Shown here: positions 34,784-43,647 of the stretch, piece after piece
Layout: each line of letters starts with the position of its first letter
Position numbering within the stretch: the stretch's first letter is position 1
From: Ruminococcus sp.
GTDB taxonomy: Bacteria; Bacillota; Clostridia; Oscillospirales; Ruminococcaceae
DNA length: 64,000 bases
Direction of reading: 5' to 3'
Assembly: GCA_017470905.1 (NCBI GenBank)
Contig: JAFUXL010000031.1
Location: 1 to 64,000 of the forward strand
The notes under the pieces: model-generated
The model's database searches: none
What the model was told of the DNA's origin: nothing
The model's input: the letters and a program-made list of their open reading frames with translations, nothing else
Translations under genes and position numbers: made by a program

Positions 34784-36532
34784 TTACTCTTTCAGCCTGT
34801 TTTTTGATTTAAAAAGACTGCGAAGCTCCTCATCGGAAATATCGCCGTCCTGCGTATGCCTGTGTTTTTTAAGAGTTTCCGCACAATCCTGTACATATTT
34901 AAGATTTATGCCTTCGTTGTTCGGGTCGTGCTGTATTCCCGTTATTCTTCCTACCTCGTCCGGATTAAATTCCCCGTGCAGAAGTGAAACGGAGAATTTT
35001 TCCGAATTTTTAATTTTTTCGAGAAGAACCGAATATACTTTTTTGTTGAAAGCCGTCACGAAATATTCCAGCGGAATTATCTCCGATATTTTATCGGCAT
35101 CTTCGGGATTGTTGAGGAGATAATAAATTATGCCCTCCTCCGATTTGGCTTCTGCGGAATTTCTGACCGCATCGGGGTTTATATTGTCTTTGCGGAGAAT
35201 GGTTTCCGTCTTTATGGAACGCCATTCGTTCTTTTTCTGATTTTTGCTTTTATTTCTGAGCATACTGTCAATATGCTCGTTGAAAACGGAGGGCGGCAGA
35301 CCGCATTTTGCCGACACCACGGAAATATACACCTGTCTTTCGATTTTCGATGGTATCTCCGCAAGAATATCGGAGGTTCGGCGGATATATTCAACCTTGC
35401 CGTCCTCGGCGGTCAAATCCAAATCCTTTTCGCACTGTCCGAGCATATATTTCACCGCATCGGACGAGCCGTCAATAAGTCTGCGGAAACGCTCCCGTCC
35501 GAATTTTTTGATATATTCATCGGGGTCTTTTGCGCCGTCCATGCGGAGTATTTTGGTTTTCACACCTACATCGGAGAGGTGGCGAATTGCTTTCTTTGCG
35601 GCATTCTGACCTGCGGTATCACTGTCGTAGGCGACTATGATTTCATCTGCATAGTGGCTCATGAGCCTTGCCTGAGCAGGAGTTATAGCTGTGCCGAGAG
35701 TGGCAACGGCATTTTCAAAGCCTGCCTGATTGAGGGCTATAACGTCCATATAGCCCTCACAGAGAATTAATTTTTTTGAGTCTGAATTTTTTGCGAAATT
35801 GAGGGAGAACAGATTGCCTCCCTTGTCGAATACGGGGGTTTCGGAGGTATTGATATATTTCGGCTTTGAGTCATCGAGAACTCTTCCGCCGAAGCCTATG
35901 ACATTACCACGCAGATCCACTATCGGAAACATTACCCTGTTGCGGAAAATATCGTAAAATCCGCCGTTTCTTCCGAAACTTCCGAGCCATGCATCCGCTA
36001 TCTCATTTTCATTATACCCCTTTGAGCGCAGGTAATTCGCAAGCATATCCCACGATGCAGGCGCATAGCCCAGACCGTATTTTTTTATCGTCTGCGGAGA
36101 AATCTGACGCTGACGGAAGTAATTTATGCCTGCCTTGTCATGCCCTTTCAGGAGACAGAGATAGAAAAAATTTGCGGAAAGCCTGTTCATTTCGTATATT
36201 TTCGTCCTTCGTTCGGAATTGTCCGCACTCTGCCTTGTATGTTCGGGCATCTCCATGCCTGCACGGTCGGCGAGGAATTTAAGAGCCTCGACAAAATCGA
36301 GATTTTCGATTTTCATTATAAAGCTTATGACATCACCGCCGGCCTGACAGCCGAAGCAGTAGAAATTCTGTTCTGCCGGAAAAACCGTACACGAGGGAGT
36401 TTTTTCCGAATGGAAAGGACAATTGCAGACCTTGTTTCTTCCCTGCCGTTTTAAGCTCACATATGAACTCATTACATCTTCAAGGGGATTAGCCGTTTTA
36501 AGGGCATTTATAAATTCGTCGTTTGCTGCCAT
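34784..36532 (-). CDS. dnaG: DNA primase
   Basis: A 582-residue primase. The zinc-binding domain ([10 protein letters not shown], then [10 protein letters not shown]) occupies about 1-100, the TOPRIM core shows [13 protein letters not shown] and the [13 protein letters not shown] metal site, and a DnaB-interaction C-terminal domain follows. The frame extends to 36589 into dgt; the ATG at 36532 after GGCGG, 7 bp beyond the dgt stop, is chosen. Confidence 0.95.
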   Translation of the reverse strand: MAANDEFINALKTANPLEDVMSSYVSLKRQGRNKVCNCPFHSEKTPSCTVFPAEQNFYCFGCQAGGDVISFIMKIENLDFVEALKFLADRAGMEMPEHTRQSADNSERRTKIYEMNRLSANFFYLCLLKGHDKAGINYFRQRQISPQTIKKYGLGYAPASWDMLANYLRSKGYNENEIADAWLGSFGRNGGFYDIFRNRVMFPIVDLRGNVIGFGGRVLDDSKPKYINTSETPVFDKGGNLFSLNFAKNSDSKKLILCEGYMDVIALNQAGFENAVATLGTAITPAQARLMSHYADEIIVAYDSDTAGQNAAKKAIRHLSDVGVKTKILRMDGAKDPDEYIKKFGRERFRRLIDGSSDAVKYMLGQCEKDLDLTAEDGKVEYIRRTSDILAEIPSKIERQVYISVVSAKCGLPPSVFNEHIDSMLRNKSKNQKKNEWRSIKTETILRKDNINPDAVRNSAEAKSEEGIIYYLLNNPEDADKISEIIPLEYFVTAFNKKVYSVLLEKIKNSEKFSVSLLHGEFNPDEVGRITGIQHDPNNEGINLKYVQDCAETLKKHRHTQDGDISDEELRSLFKSKNRLKE

Positions 36533-36539
36533 ATCCGCC

Positions 36540-37535
36540 TCATTTCCAGAATTTCGGAACGAAAAGCTCCGTATACAAGTCCACGGCATATCTGTCGCTC
36601 ATTCCCGAAATATAATCACATACCGCACGGTGAATGTCCGTTTTTTCTGCTATTATTTTATATTCCTGCGGAAGCTTTGAATTATTCTCAAGAAAATACG
36701 AATACAATTTTCTGATAAGCAGCTCCGCCTTGCCCTCCTCCTGCTTTGCGTGGGGATTGGTGTAGACCTTTTCAAACATGAAATTCTTCAAATCATCGTG
36801 CGCCCTGCGTATATTCGGCTCAAAGTCTATGCTTTCCGTCCCGTGGGCAATCACGGACGAGACAAGGGAGGTTATTCTTTCGCTCTTGGTATTTCCGAGA
36901 ATATCCGTGCATTCCTTTGGTATATCGTTCTCGTCAAGCACGCCTGCCCTTACGGAGTCCTCTATATCGTGATTTATATAGGCTATCGTATCGGCAAGGC
37001 GGACGATACAGCCCTCACGGGTTTCAGCCGTCATATTCGTATGGCATTTTATTCCGTCACGGACGGCATATGTAAGATTAAGTCCTCCGCCGCTGTTTTC
37101 GATTTCATCGACAACCCTCAGACTTTGCAGATAGTGTTTAAAACCGTGAGGGCATATCTCATTCAGCACAGCCTCGCCGCAGTGACCGAAGGGAGAATGA
37201 CCGACATCATGACCGAGGGCGACAGCCTCTGCCAAATCTTCATTAAGGCGCATACCTCTTGCGATAGTCCTTGCAATCTGAGACACTTCAAGTGTATGTG
37301 TGAGCCTTGTTCTGTAGTGGTCGCCTATCGGAGAGAGGAAAACCTGTGTTTTTCTTTTCAGTCTGCGAAAGGATTTACAGTGGAGTATTCTGTCCCTGTC
37401 ACGCTGAAATTCCGTTCTGTAGGGGCATTTTTCCTCATAATTCTCACGTTTGGAGAAAAATTCGTCCGTACTTTTCGCAGCATGAGAGCATAAGATTATG
37501 CTTTCAGTTTCTTCAATCTTTTCCCTTACAGTCAT
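36540..37535 (-). CDS. dgt: dGTPase-like HD-domain phosphohydrolase
   Basis: A 331-residue HD-superfamily protein of the dGTP triphosphohydrolase-like group. The HD signature is spread over RLTHTLEVSQIAR and ALGHDVGHSPFGH, with RLKRKTQVF and the later YINHDIEDS helix typical of the family. It would remove triphosphate from dNTPs. Location just before dnaG-rpoD recurs in Clostridia. The Shine-Dalgarno AGGGGG adjoins the end of a PAL-A repeat. Confidence 0.9.
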   Translation of the reverse strand: MTVREKIEETESIILCSHAAKSTDEFFSKRENYEEKCPYRTEFQRDRDRILHCKSFRRLKRKTQVFLSPIGDHYRTRLTHTLEVSQIARTIARGMRLNEDLAEAVALGHDVGHSPFGHCGEAVLNEICPHGFKHYLQSLRVVDEIENSGGGLNLTYAVRDGIKCHTNMTAETREGCIVRLADTIAYINHDIEDSVRAGVLDENDIPKECTDILGNTKSERITSLVSSVIAHGTESIDFEPNIRRAHDDLKNFMFEKVYTNPHAKQEEGKAELLIRKLYSYFLENNSKLPQEYKIIAEKTDIHRAVCDYISGMSDRYAVDLYTELFVPKFWK

Positions 37536-37546
37536 AAAAGCCCCCT

Positions 37547-37626
37547 ATTTAAAATCGTCAAATTTGCGCTTTCATTCACTGCGCTCTGCTCCGTTCACTC
37601 CCGGCACAAGGGCGAAAATTTCCTCT
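37547..37626 (-). repeat. PAL-A repeat filling the yigZ-dgt intergenic space
   Basis: The unit begins 1-2 bp after the yigZ stop codon (ACAGAGGAAATTTTCGCCC) and ends GACGATTTTAAATAGGGGG at the dgt ribosome site. The whole intergenic region is the repeat. Confidence 0.85.
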
Positions 37627-37627
37627 G

Positions 37628-38260
37628 TTATTTTATAACCGATGAAAAATCTTCATAGAGTTCGCCGCAGTCCGTTATTAATGCGCTGCCGTTTGTAATC
37701 TCGGTAATTTCCTTTTTAAGTGCATCGAGCTTTTCGGAAATGACGAGTATTTCAAGATTTACACTGCTGCCGAAATCAGAATTTACCGTTACTGTATCGT
37801 AATTCGGGAGAATATAGGCTATTTTCCCGTACATTCCATAATCCGTGGAAATATTCAGCCTGTGGCACAGGCACATATTCATTATATCGGCGGCATCGCA
37901 GGCAAGGGCAGCCGCATGGGAATAAGCCCGAACAAGACCTCCGCCGCCGAGGAGTATTCCGCCGAAATACCTTGTCACGACCACGCACACGTCCGTCAGC
38001 CGTCTTTTCTGCAATACATCGAGGACGGGAACACCGGCTGTACCCTGCGGCTCTCCGTCGTCGGAATATCGGGAAATATTGTCACTGCGCAGGATATAGG
38101 CATAAACATTGTGCTTTGCCTTTCTGTGCTGTGTTTTTATTGAATTTATGAAAGCGACCGCCTCATCATTGGTTTTTACGGGAGAAATATAACCGATAAA
38201 TTCGGATTTTTTCTCGACAAACGAATTATGTGCGGCACTTGAAACCGTAAAATAGTTCAT
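37628..38260 (-). CDS. yigZ: YigZ/IMPACT family protein
   Basis: A 210-residue protein of the UPF0029/YigZ family: an N-terminal IMPACT domain (KKSEFIGYISPVKTNDEA, YSDDGEPQGTAGVP, TRYFGGILLGGGGLVRAY) and a DUF1949 C-terminal domain. The molecular role is unclear; related IMPACT proteins bind the GCN1-type translation stress pathway in eukaryotes. An extended frame to 38449 overlaps rpmE and its terminator; the ATG at 38260 follows AAAGGTAA. Confidence 0.88.
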   Translation of the reverse strand: MNYFTVSSAAHNSFVEKKSEFIGYISPVKTNDEAVAFINSIKTQHRKAKHNVYAYILRSDNISRYSDDGEPQGTAGVPVLDVLQKRRLTDVCVVVTRYFGGILLGGGGLVRAYSHAAALACDAADIMNMCLCHRLNISTDYGMYGKIAYILPNYDTVTVNSDFGSSVNLEILVISEKLDALKKEITEITNGSALITDCGELYEDFSSVIK

Positions 38261-38278
38261 ATATTTACCTTTATAAGC

Positions 38279-38304
38279 AAAAAGCCGGTCAGGTGCGACC
38301 GGCT
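38279..38304 (-). terminator. Terminator of rpmE
   Basis: GCCGGTCGCACCTGACCGGC followed by TTTTT, ending only a few bp before the yigZ ribosome site. Read-through could supply yigZ. Confidence 0.85.
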
Positions 38305-38309
38305 GCGAC

Positions 38310-38513
38310 TTACTTGTCCATATTGAAACGCTTTTTAAATCTGTCAACACGTCCGCCTGTATCGACAAGCTTCTGTTTGCCTGTGTAGAACGGATGGCAC
38401 TTGGAGCAGATTTCAACCTTGATATTCTCCTTAGTAGACATTGTTTCAATCACATTGCCGCAGTGGCAGGTAATAGTAGTCTTTACAAAATTGGGGTGGA
38501 GTCCCTCTTTCAC
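38310..38513 (-). CDS. rpmE: Ribosomal protein L31
   Basis: A 67-residue zinc-containing (C+) L31 with CHCG and CSKC cysteine pairs and the HPFYTGKQK signature. The likely start is GTG at 38513, 6 nt after AGAGGTG. The more upstream GTG at 38522 is part of that ribosome site. It has its own promoter at 38600-38629. Confidence 0.93.
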   Translation of the reverse strand: MKEGLHPNFVKTTITCHCGNVIETMSTKENIKVEICSKCHPFYTGKQKLVDTGGRVDRFKKRFNMDK

Positions 38514-38599
38514 GATTGTCACCTCTTTCAGTATACAATTTGTATGCTGAGCAGCCCATCAGTTCCCTTAGACAGTAGTGCTTCCAAACATTACACTAT

Positions 38600-38629
38600 A
38601 TTATATCATGAGAGAAACAAGCTTGTCAA
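38600..38629 (-). promoter_or_regulatory. Promoter of rpmE
   Basis: Minus strand TTGACA, 18 bp, TATAAT. Confidence 0.75.
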
Positions 38630-38666
38630 GCGTTTTTTAATATTTTTTTATTTTAATTTATTCTGA

Positions 38667-38776
38667 TAATAAAAAAGGGGGGGCTTGGGGGAAAAGCCGC
38701 CCCCCTTGTGCTGAAAGTGAACGAAACGTAGTGTAGTGAACGAAAGCACAAGGTCATAGGGGCGGTGTTCCCCCCA
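38667..38776 (+). repeat. PAL-B repeat downstream of the GH9 gene
   Basis: Plus-strand sense: GGGGGGGCTTGGGGGAAAAG, CCGCCCCCCTTGTGC arm, core AGTGAACGAAACGTAGTGTA, matching arm GCACAAGG...GGGGCGG, end CCCCCCATTTTAAAT. It lies antisense to both neighbours (rpmE and the GH9 gene). Confidence 0.8.
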
Positions 38777-38803
38777 TTTTAAATTTGGAAACGCCCCCCT
38801 GAT

Positions 38804-38831
38804 TAAAATCCCCTGCAGGCGCAGGGGATTT
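38804..38831 (-). terminator. Terminator of the GH9 gene
   Basis: Minus strand AAATCCCCTGCGCC/TGCAGGGGATTTT hairpin after the stop codon. Confidence 0.75.
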
Positions 38832-38841
38832 GATACTTATA

Positions 38842-41658
38842 TTATTCGGCTTTTACGGGGAGGTCAGACTGCTTGTATACACCTGCATCGAGCATCTGTA
38901 TAACTGCTGCATCCTTGCCTGTTATGCCGCTGCCGTTGTCATATACATCGGCATTTATTTCGCCCTGCGGCTTTAGGGGATATTTTTCGCCGTTTGCAAT
39001 GCTCTGGAGAATTGTTACCGCATCGGAGATAGTTACTTTCTTATCGACATTCGCATCGCCCCAGAGAATTGAGCCGGAGGCTGAGTCACCGGCGGTTGTG
39101 CCGTCAGGTTCTGTACCCCATACGAGTTTTCCGTCCGCATAGAGGGTAATTTTATCGGTTATGGCGGCTGCGTCGTTATCGTCCTCAAAGCTTACGAGGT
39201 CTGCGTAGCTGTAGTCGTTTTTTGAGTCCCAGTTCTGCTTGTGGTACTCCTCGTCCATTTCGTAGCCGAGACAGAACTGATATACACGGCTGCCGTAGAA
39301 ATCGCAGTTCTGCCATGAAATCTCGACATAATAAGTGCCGTTGTCGTCATATTTGAAAGGACCCGAAAGAACAGCCTCGTTCTTGCCGTCCGTGAAGCTT
39401 TTTTCCTGGTCGTAGTCGATACGGGGTTCCATGAGCTGGTCAATGCCGCTTACTTCACTCACGTTGAAATAATATCTTGCCTTCAAATCGCTCTCGAATT
39501 TCGGGGGATTTATGGTTCTGTTATGAACGACAACTTTGAGCTGAACGCTGTCCTCCTGCTCCTGATTTTTTCCGCCCGATACGAAAAGACCTGTGGGGAG
39601 CGGGTCGCCGTTCTCGTCAATCTGGTCATAGCCTGCATAGGCATTTTCGGACATATTGAAATCCTCGATTATGTAATTCTTATCGGCAAGCTCCTTGCCC
39701 TTTGCGCCGAAGAAGTGATAAAGTCCTGCAAGGTCGCCGCAGAAAGCCGCATTATAGTCGTCCGTTACCTCGTTGTAGATATATTCCTTTGTCTCGTCAA
39801 GGTGATAGTCTTTAAGGTCGGGACCTCCGACAAGTGCGCCCCAGAGCGTGTGAACCTGATTTATCGGGTCGTCCATAGCCTGTTTTGCGGAGCAGTGCGA
39901 AGAACGGTGGTGCGGAAGCGATGCATAGCTGTATTCATAGCCTACTTCATACGCATAGCCCATGGGATTATCGCCGAGGATATATTCCATCTGGTCTTTA
40001 GCCCAGTTTGCGAATGTCAAATCTCCCGTTTCCTTTGCATATACCATAGCCTGAAGTCCTGCGGCGGTGTTATATCTTGCACTTCCGTAGCCTGCAACTA
40101 CAGCGTAGCCGTTGGGGGATTTTGCGATGAAATTATTAACCTGTTCGTTTTCGGGGAGGTCTGCTATCTGGTCATAGGTCATGGGCTGGTTCCAGATTAA
40201 ATCGTCCATTCCGAAATACTTGTGCGTTGTCGTGGCGATATAGGGATCACGCATAAGACTTGCCTTTGAAGTCGTTCCGTCATCGTTTGTAAATTCAACC
40301 GCACCTGCCTTTATCTGCTTTGCAGTCTCCTCGCTGAAGCCTGACCAGAATTCAAGGTTCCAGTGGAAGATATACCAGTCTCTTGCGGTATTGGTTACGG
40401 GTGCAAGCTTTGCAAAAACTCCGCCCCATACGGTATCCCAGCAGTGTACCCATATATTCTGCCAGCAGTTGCCCGTATCGGTCATAATTCTCTTCAAATA
40501 TCCCGTGTAGGGGTGTGCGCCCTTGGCATTGGTTGTATCCTCGTCAACGGCGATAATATCGTTTATGTAGTCATAATTTTCCGTACAGTAATAAAGCCAC
40601 ACAGCAGCCCATGCAAGCTCGTCATAGTCATAGCTTGACGTATAGAAACCGCCGTCATAGCCGAGGCTTGTCGCCCTCGGAACCTGACCCTCAACCCATT
40701 CCTCCGTATGTGTCTCAACGGCGAAATCATAGAGAGCCTTTGCATATTTCAGATTTTTCTCGGCATATTCGGGGTCTGTGTCCTTGAAATTGAGATAATT
40801 CACCGCAAGCGATGCCGCCGCACCTGCGCACTGGTCTGATGCAGGCATTTCCCTTGTAGCGAAGTATGCAGGACGCTTTACCGCACATGAGGACGATGCA
40901 ACGACAGTATTATCCACCTGCAATTCGGGGGCGCACCAGTAGTTATGGTCGTTGTTTCCCTCGCCCACCTGATAGCAGTAAGCGACAACCCTGTCATCAT
41001 CATCGAGGAAAGTAGCTTTCATGAAATAGTCGTTTATCCAGCGTAGTTCATCTTCAACGTGCTGTGCAAGACCCGTCTCCTCGTATGCGTCACGAAATTC
41101 ATAATATCCCCAGCCGACCGTAGATGCGGAATAGCTGCCGGGGAGTCCGAATTTTACGTGGTCGCCTGCATCGTGCCAGCCGCCCGTCAAATCGAGCGTG
41201 CCGTTTCCGTCCGGGTCGAGGTATTTTTTATTCTCGTCAATAAATTTCTGTGACATATTCACACCGACATACAGTGTCGGGTCATCATCGCCGAGATTGG
41301 GCTTATCCTTGCCGTCATCGCCCTGACCTATATCCTGACCGTCGCCGAGTTCCTCATCGGTCTTGCCCTTTCCGAAGCCCTCGGGCATGGGGTTCATAGG
41401 CTGGAGGGGAATTTCGCCGTCCTTTACATGGCAGTCGTCTCTCCACGAATAATAGCCGTCCTCGCCGACTTCATCGCCGCACTTGTTCGCATCATAGAAA
41501 CACAATGCAAGCTGCAATGCCTCTGCGAAGTTATCATAATTATTTTCTTTTTCGGTGTTAATCACAGCGGCATTTGCATTTACTGCGCTGCTGCCTGCGA
41601 GCATAACTGCTGCGGATACGCAGGCGATTGATTTTTTCAGAAATCCGAAATTCTTCAT
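38842..41658 (-). CDS. Secreted GH9 cellulase with CBM3c-like and dockerin modules
   Basis: A 938-residue exported endoglucanase-type enzyme. Signal peptide about 1-31. The GH9 catalytic domain is about 40-660: catalytic base in DAGDH (Asp163/Asp166), HHR at 583-585 and acid Glu630 (YNEVTDDYNAAF). A CBM3c-like beta-sandwich follows (about 665-845). The C-terminal dockerin (about 866-930) has two calcium-loop segments, GDANVDKKVTISDAV and INADVYDNGSGITGKDAAV. It should therefore attach to a cellulosome scaffoldin. Odd: residues about 78-153 form an acidic Gly/Asp-rich insertion inside the GH9 domain. It follows yerC by 17 bp. Confidence 0.93.
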   Translation of the reverse strand: MKNFGFLKKSIACVSAAVMLAGSSAVNANAAVINTEKENNYDNFAEALQLALCFYDANKCGDEVGEDGYYSWRDDCHVKDGEIPLQPMNPMPEGFGKGKTDEELGDGQDIGQGDDGKDKPNLGDDDPTLYVGVNMSQKFIDENKKYLDPDGNGTLDLTGGWHDAGDHVKFGLPGSYSASTVGWGYYEFRDAYEETGLAQHVEDELRWINDYFMKATFLDDDDRVVAYCYQVGEGNNDHNYWCAPELQVDNTVVASSSCAVKRPAYFATREMPASDQCAGAAASLAVNYLNFKDTDPEYAEKNLKYAKALYDFAVETHTEEWVEGQVPRATSLGYDGGFYTSSYDYDELAWAAVWLYYCTENYDYINDIIAVDEDTTNAKGAHPYTGYLKRIMTDTGNCWQNIWVHCWDTVWGGVFAKLAPVTNTARDWYIFHWNLEFWSGFSEETAKQIKAGAVEFTNDDGTTSKASLMRDPYIATTTHKYFGMDDLIWNQPMTYDQIADLPENEQVNNFIAKSPNGYAVVAGYGSARYNTAAGLQAMVYAKETGDLTFANWAKDQMEYILGDNPMGYAYEVGYEYSYASLPHHRSSHCSAKQAMDDPINQVHTLWGALVGGPDLKDYHLDETKEYIYNEVTDDYNAAFCGDLAGLYHFFGAKGKELADKNYIIEDFNMSENAYAGYDQIDENGDPLPTGLFVSGGKNQEQEDSVQLKVVVHNRTINPPKFESDLKARYYFNVSEVSGIDQLMEPRIDYDQEKSFTDGKNEAVLSGPFKYDDNGTYYVEISWQNCDFYGSRVYQFCLGYEMDEEYHKQNWDSKNDYSYADLVSFEDDNDAAAITDKITLYADGKLVWGTEPDGTTAGDSASGSILWGDANVDKKVTISDAVTILQSIANGEKYPLKPQGEINADVYDNGSGITGKDAAVIQMLDAGVYKQSDLPVKAE

Positions 41659-41675
41659 TACAAAGTTCCTTTCCG

Positions 41676-41978
41676 TTATTTCAGCAGGTTCTTTTCCCTG
41701 AGCCTGTCGAAAACTATATTGTACCCATCATTTCCGTCTTTAAGGGAACGGTTCACACGGCTTATTGTAGCGGTACTTGCACCTGTTTCCGTAACGATGC
41801 TGTTATATACCTTATGTTCATCGAGGAGCTTTGCAACGTGCAGACGCTGTGCAAAGGCTTTCAGCTCAATGCTTGTACACAGGTCATCGAAGAATTTATA
41901 GCAGTCATCGACCGTTTCGAGGGTAAGAACAGCTTCAAAGAGCAAATCCATATTCTGGGATTTGATTTTATCTATCAT
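41676..41978 (-). CDS. YerC/YecD-family TrpR-related DNA-binding protein
   Basis: A 100-residue protein with the TrpR/YerC fold: LTLETVDDCYKFFDDLCT, then the HTH ETGASTATISRVNRSL and the NDGYNIVFDRL end typical of YerC. It probably represses transcription; its ligand and target are unknown. The frame continues upstream to 42149 through promoter sequence, and the ATG at 41978 follows TTGGAG. Only 17 bp separate it from the GH9 cellulase, so they form one transcription unit. Confidence 0.85.
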   Translation of the reverse strand: MIDKIKSQNMDLLFEAVLTLETVDDCYKFFDDLCTSIELKAFAQRLHVAKLLDEHKVYNSIVTETGASTATISRVNRSLKDGNDGYNIVFDRLREKNLLK

Positions 41979-42014
41979 AGTGTTACTCCAATCTGCCGAA
42001 AGGCGCATTATATA

Positions 42015-42042
42015 ATTATATTTTAGCACATTAATCCGTAAA
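42015..42042 (-). promoter_or_regulatory. Promoter of yerC-GH9
   Basis: Minus strand TTTACG, 16 bp, TATAAT, about 36 bp before the yerC start. Confidence 0.55.
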
Positions 42043-42228
42043 AGTAAAGCATTAATCAAGTTAAAATATAAAAATTTCTTCAATACACCTTTAGTATATG
42101 ATACCACTATATCAACAAAAAGTAAAGAGAAATTTTGTATAAATTGCAAGTTTGTGAATGTTATCCAAACGAAATATTAATAAATTGTCTGATTTAAACA
42201 AATTTAAAATAATTCACAATTAAAAATG

Positions 42229-42250
42229 TCCCTGCCGATGCCGGCAGGGA
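42229..42250 (-). terminator. Terminator of cobO
   Basis: TCCCTGCCGGCATCGGCAGGGA perfect hairpin followed by CATTTTTAA on the minus strand. Confidence 0.7.
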
Positions 42251-42258
42251 TAATATAT

Positions 42259-42762
42259 TTAATATTCTATGCCTTTTCTTGCGGATATTCCCTTTTTATA
42301 GGGGTGCTTTATCTCCTGAATTTCGCTTACATAGTCGGCATTGTCCAGAAATATCTCCGCAGGACTGCGCCCCGTTATCACTTTCTCGATATTATCGTCA
42401 TGGGATAATATTATCCTTTCGGCGAGCTGACGGTCCAATAAATTTTTATTGTATGCCGAAATTATTTCATCGAATACAATCAGAGATTTCTCCTTTATTT
42501 CCGATATTTCGGCGAGCATTCTGTTATGATAATTTCTGACGGCATTTTTCTCCTCGTCATTCATGCGGAAAGTAAACTTTACGCACGGCTTGCAGGCACT
42601 CGTATATATCCCTATATTCCGCAGTATATCAATCTCCGAGGAAGTGCCGTCCTTCATAAACTGATAGAAATATACTCTGCCGCCCGCACCGAAATAACGC
42701 ACGGCAAGACCGACTGCGGCGGTGGTTTTGCCCTTGCCGTCACCGCAATAAACATGAAACAT
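42259..42762 (-). CDS. cobO: Corrinoid adenosyltransferase, CobO/CobA type
   Basis: A 167-residue P-loop protein (GDGKGKTTAAVGLA at residues 7-20) of the ATP:cob(I)alamin adenosyltransferase family, adding the adenosyl group to corrinoids. LIVFDEIISA is the conserved Walker-B-like strand and ITGRSPAEIF the C-terminal signature. No other cobalamin genes are in the window, so it may serve salvage. The Shine-Dalgarno AGGTGAT adjoins the PAL-A end. Confidence 0.9.
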   Translation of the reverse strand: MFHVYCGDGKGKTTAAVGLAVRYFGAGGRVYFYQFMKDGTSSEIDILRNIGIYTSACKPCVKFTFRMNDEEKNAVRNYHNRMLAEISEIKEKSLIVFDEIISAYNKNLLDRQLAERIILSHDDNIEKVITGRSPAEIFLDNADYVSEIQEIKHPYKKGISARKGIEY

Positions 42763-42772
42763 ATTATCACCT

Positions 42773-42951
42773 ATTTAAAATCGTCAATTTTCGCCCCCTT
42801 GTTGCTTGCCTATTCACTCACTTCATTACATTACGTTCGCTCATACGGCAAGGGCGAAAATTTCCTCTTATTTAAAATCGTCAAATTTGCGCTTTCGTTC
42901 ACTGCGCTCTGCTCCGTTCACTTTCAGCGCAAGGCGCAAATTTTCCTCTTG
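42773..42951 (-). repeat. PAL-A double array preceding cobO
   Basis: Units 42773-42869 and 42870-42951, minus-strand sense. The gene-proximal copy has TTTTCGCCC arms, the distal one AAATTTGCGC arms; the junction is TTATTTAAAATCGTC. The proximal end GACGATTTTAAATAGGTGAT carries the cobO ribosome site. Confidence 0.85.
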
Positions 42952-42965
42952 TTTAAAATTTTTTA

Positions 42966-42999
42966 AATAATTATGAATTATGCATTATGAATTATGCAT
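42966..42999. repeat. AT-D repeat downstream of rnpB
   Basis: AATTATGAATTATGCATTAT followed by GAATTATGCATTAT, next to the rnpB terminator. Confidence 0.55.
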
Positions 43000-43000
43000 T

Positions 43001-43031
43001 ATAAAAAAGGGAAGCCCGGAAGCCTCCCTTA
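43001..43031 (-). terminator. Terminator of rnpB
   Basis: Minus strand AAGGGAGGC/GCTTCCCTT stem (9 bp, one wobble) and TTTTTT. Confidence 0.85.
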
Positions 43032-43035
43032 TCTG

Positions 43036-43382
43036 TGACCGAACCGATAAGCCGGGTTCTGTCGTGTGCGGCAATTTATCTACTCTTATCGTCGCCGATA
43101 AGCTCAAGCCGTCATTACTTCATATCCGCCGAGCAGACGTTGAGATATAAAGCACCAATAGACGTTGCATCGGGTAGGGTTTACATGGCAGTACGCTCTC
43201 ACGCACTCCGGTGAGCTTTTACCTCGCCTTTCCACCATCACCGTCACAAGGACGGCAGTTTATTTCTGTTGCACTTGCCCTAAGGTCGCCCTCGGCTGCT
43301 GTTAGCAGTTACCCTGCTCTGTGATGCCCGGACTTTCCTCATAAACCTATAAAACGTTTCCGCTGCCGCATAGTTCGCTCAC
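43036..43382 (-). ncRNA. rnpB: RNase P RNA (class A)
   Basis: Minus-strand transcript of about 347 nt. It contains the universal GAGGAAAGTCCGGGC segment near the 5' end and the AGGGCAAGTGCAACAGAAA stretch. The 3' ACAGAACCCGGCTTATCGG that pairs back is also present. The CGTGAGCGAACTATGCGG start fits the promoter at 43389-43417. End points are accurate to a few nt. Confidence 0.95.
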
Positions 43383-43388
43383 GGATAG

Positions 43389-43417
43389 ATTATAGCATAA
43401 AATTTTTATTTTGTCAA
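43389..43417 (-). promoter_or_regulatory. Promoter of rnpB
   Basis: Minus strand TTGACA, 17 bp, TATAAT, a consensus promoter. Confidence 0.9.
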
Positions 43418-43430
43418 CCGCAAATAATAA

Positions 43431-43476
43431 TTTTTTATATTTTGTTGATATTCCTCCGCCTGCGGCGAAGGAAAGG
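43431..43476 (-). repeat. hp-C repeat upstream of rnpB promoter
   Basis: Minus-strand unit: CTTCGCCGCAGGCGGAGG hairpin followed by ATATCAACAAAATATAAAAA. Confidence 0.6.
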
Positions 43477-43583
43477 TGTTTTATGCATATTTCTTTGTTC
43501 CCCATACGGCGGAAGAAAGTTGTTTTTATAATCCTCCATACAGCAATGAAGCGTAAGTTAATTTTAAAAAATTTATTTGTCTG

Positions 43584-43612
43584 TTGATTTTCGTGAATAT
43601 TTATGCTATAAT
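43584..43612 (+). promoter_or_regulatory. Promoter of the acidic lipoprotein gene
   Basis: TTGATT (43584-43589), 17 bp, TATAAT (43607-43612). Confidence 0.75.
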
Positions 43613-43647
43613 ATCAATGATTTATTTTGATTGCGAGGGATAGTATT

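Noticed and set aside
36750-37493. A 247-codon plus-strand frame over dgt.
   Set aside because: Antisense to a well-supported HD-domain gene, with no ribosome site.
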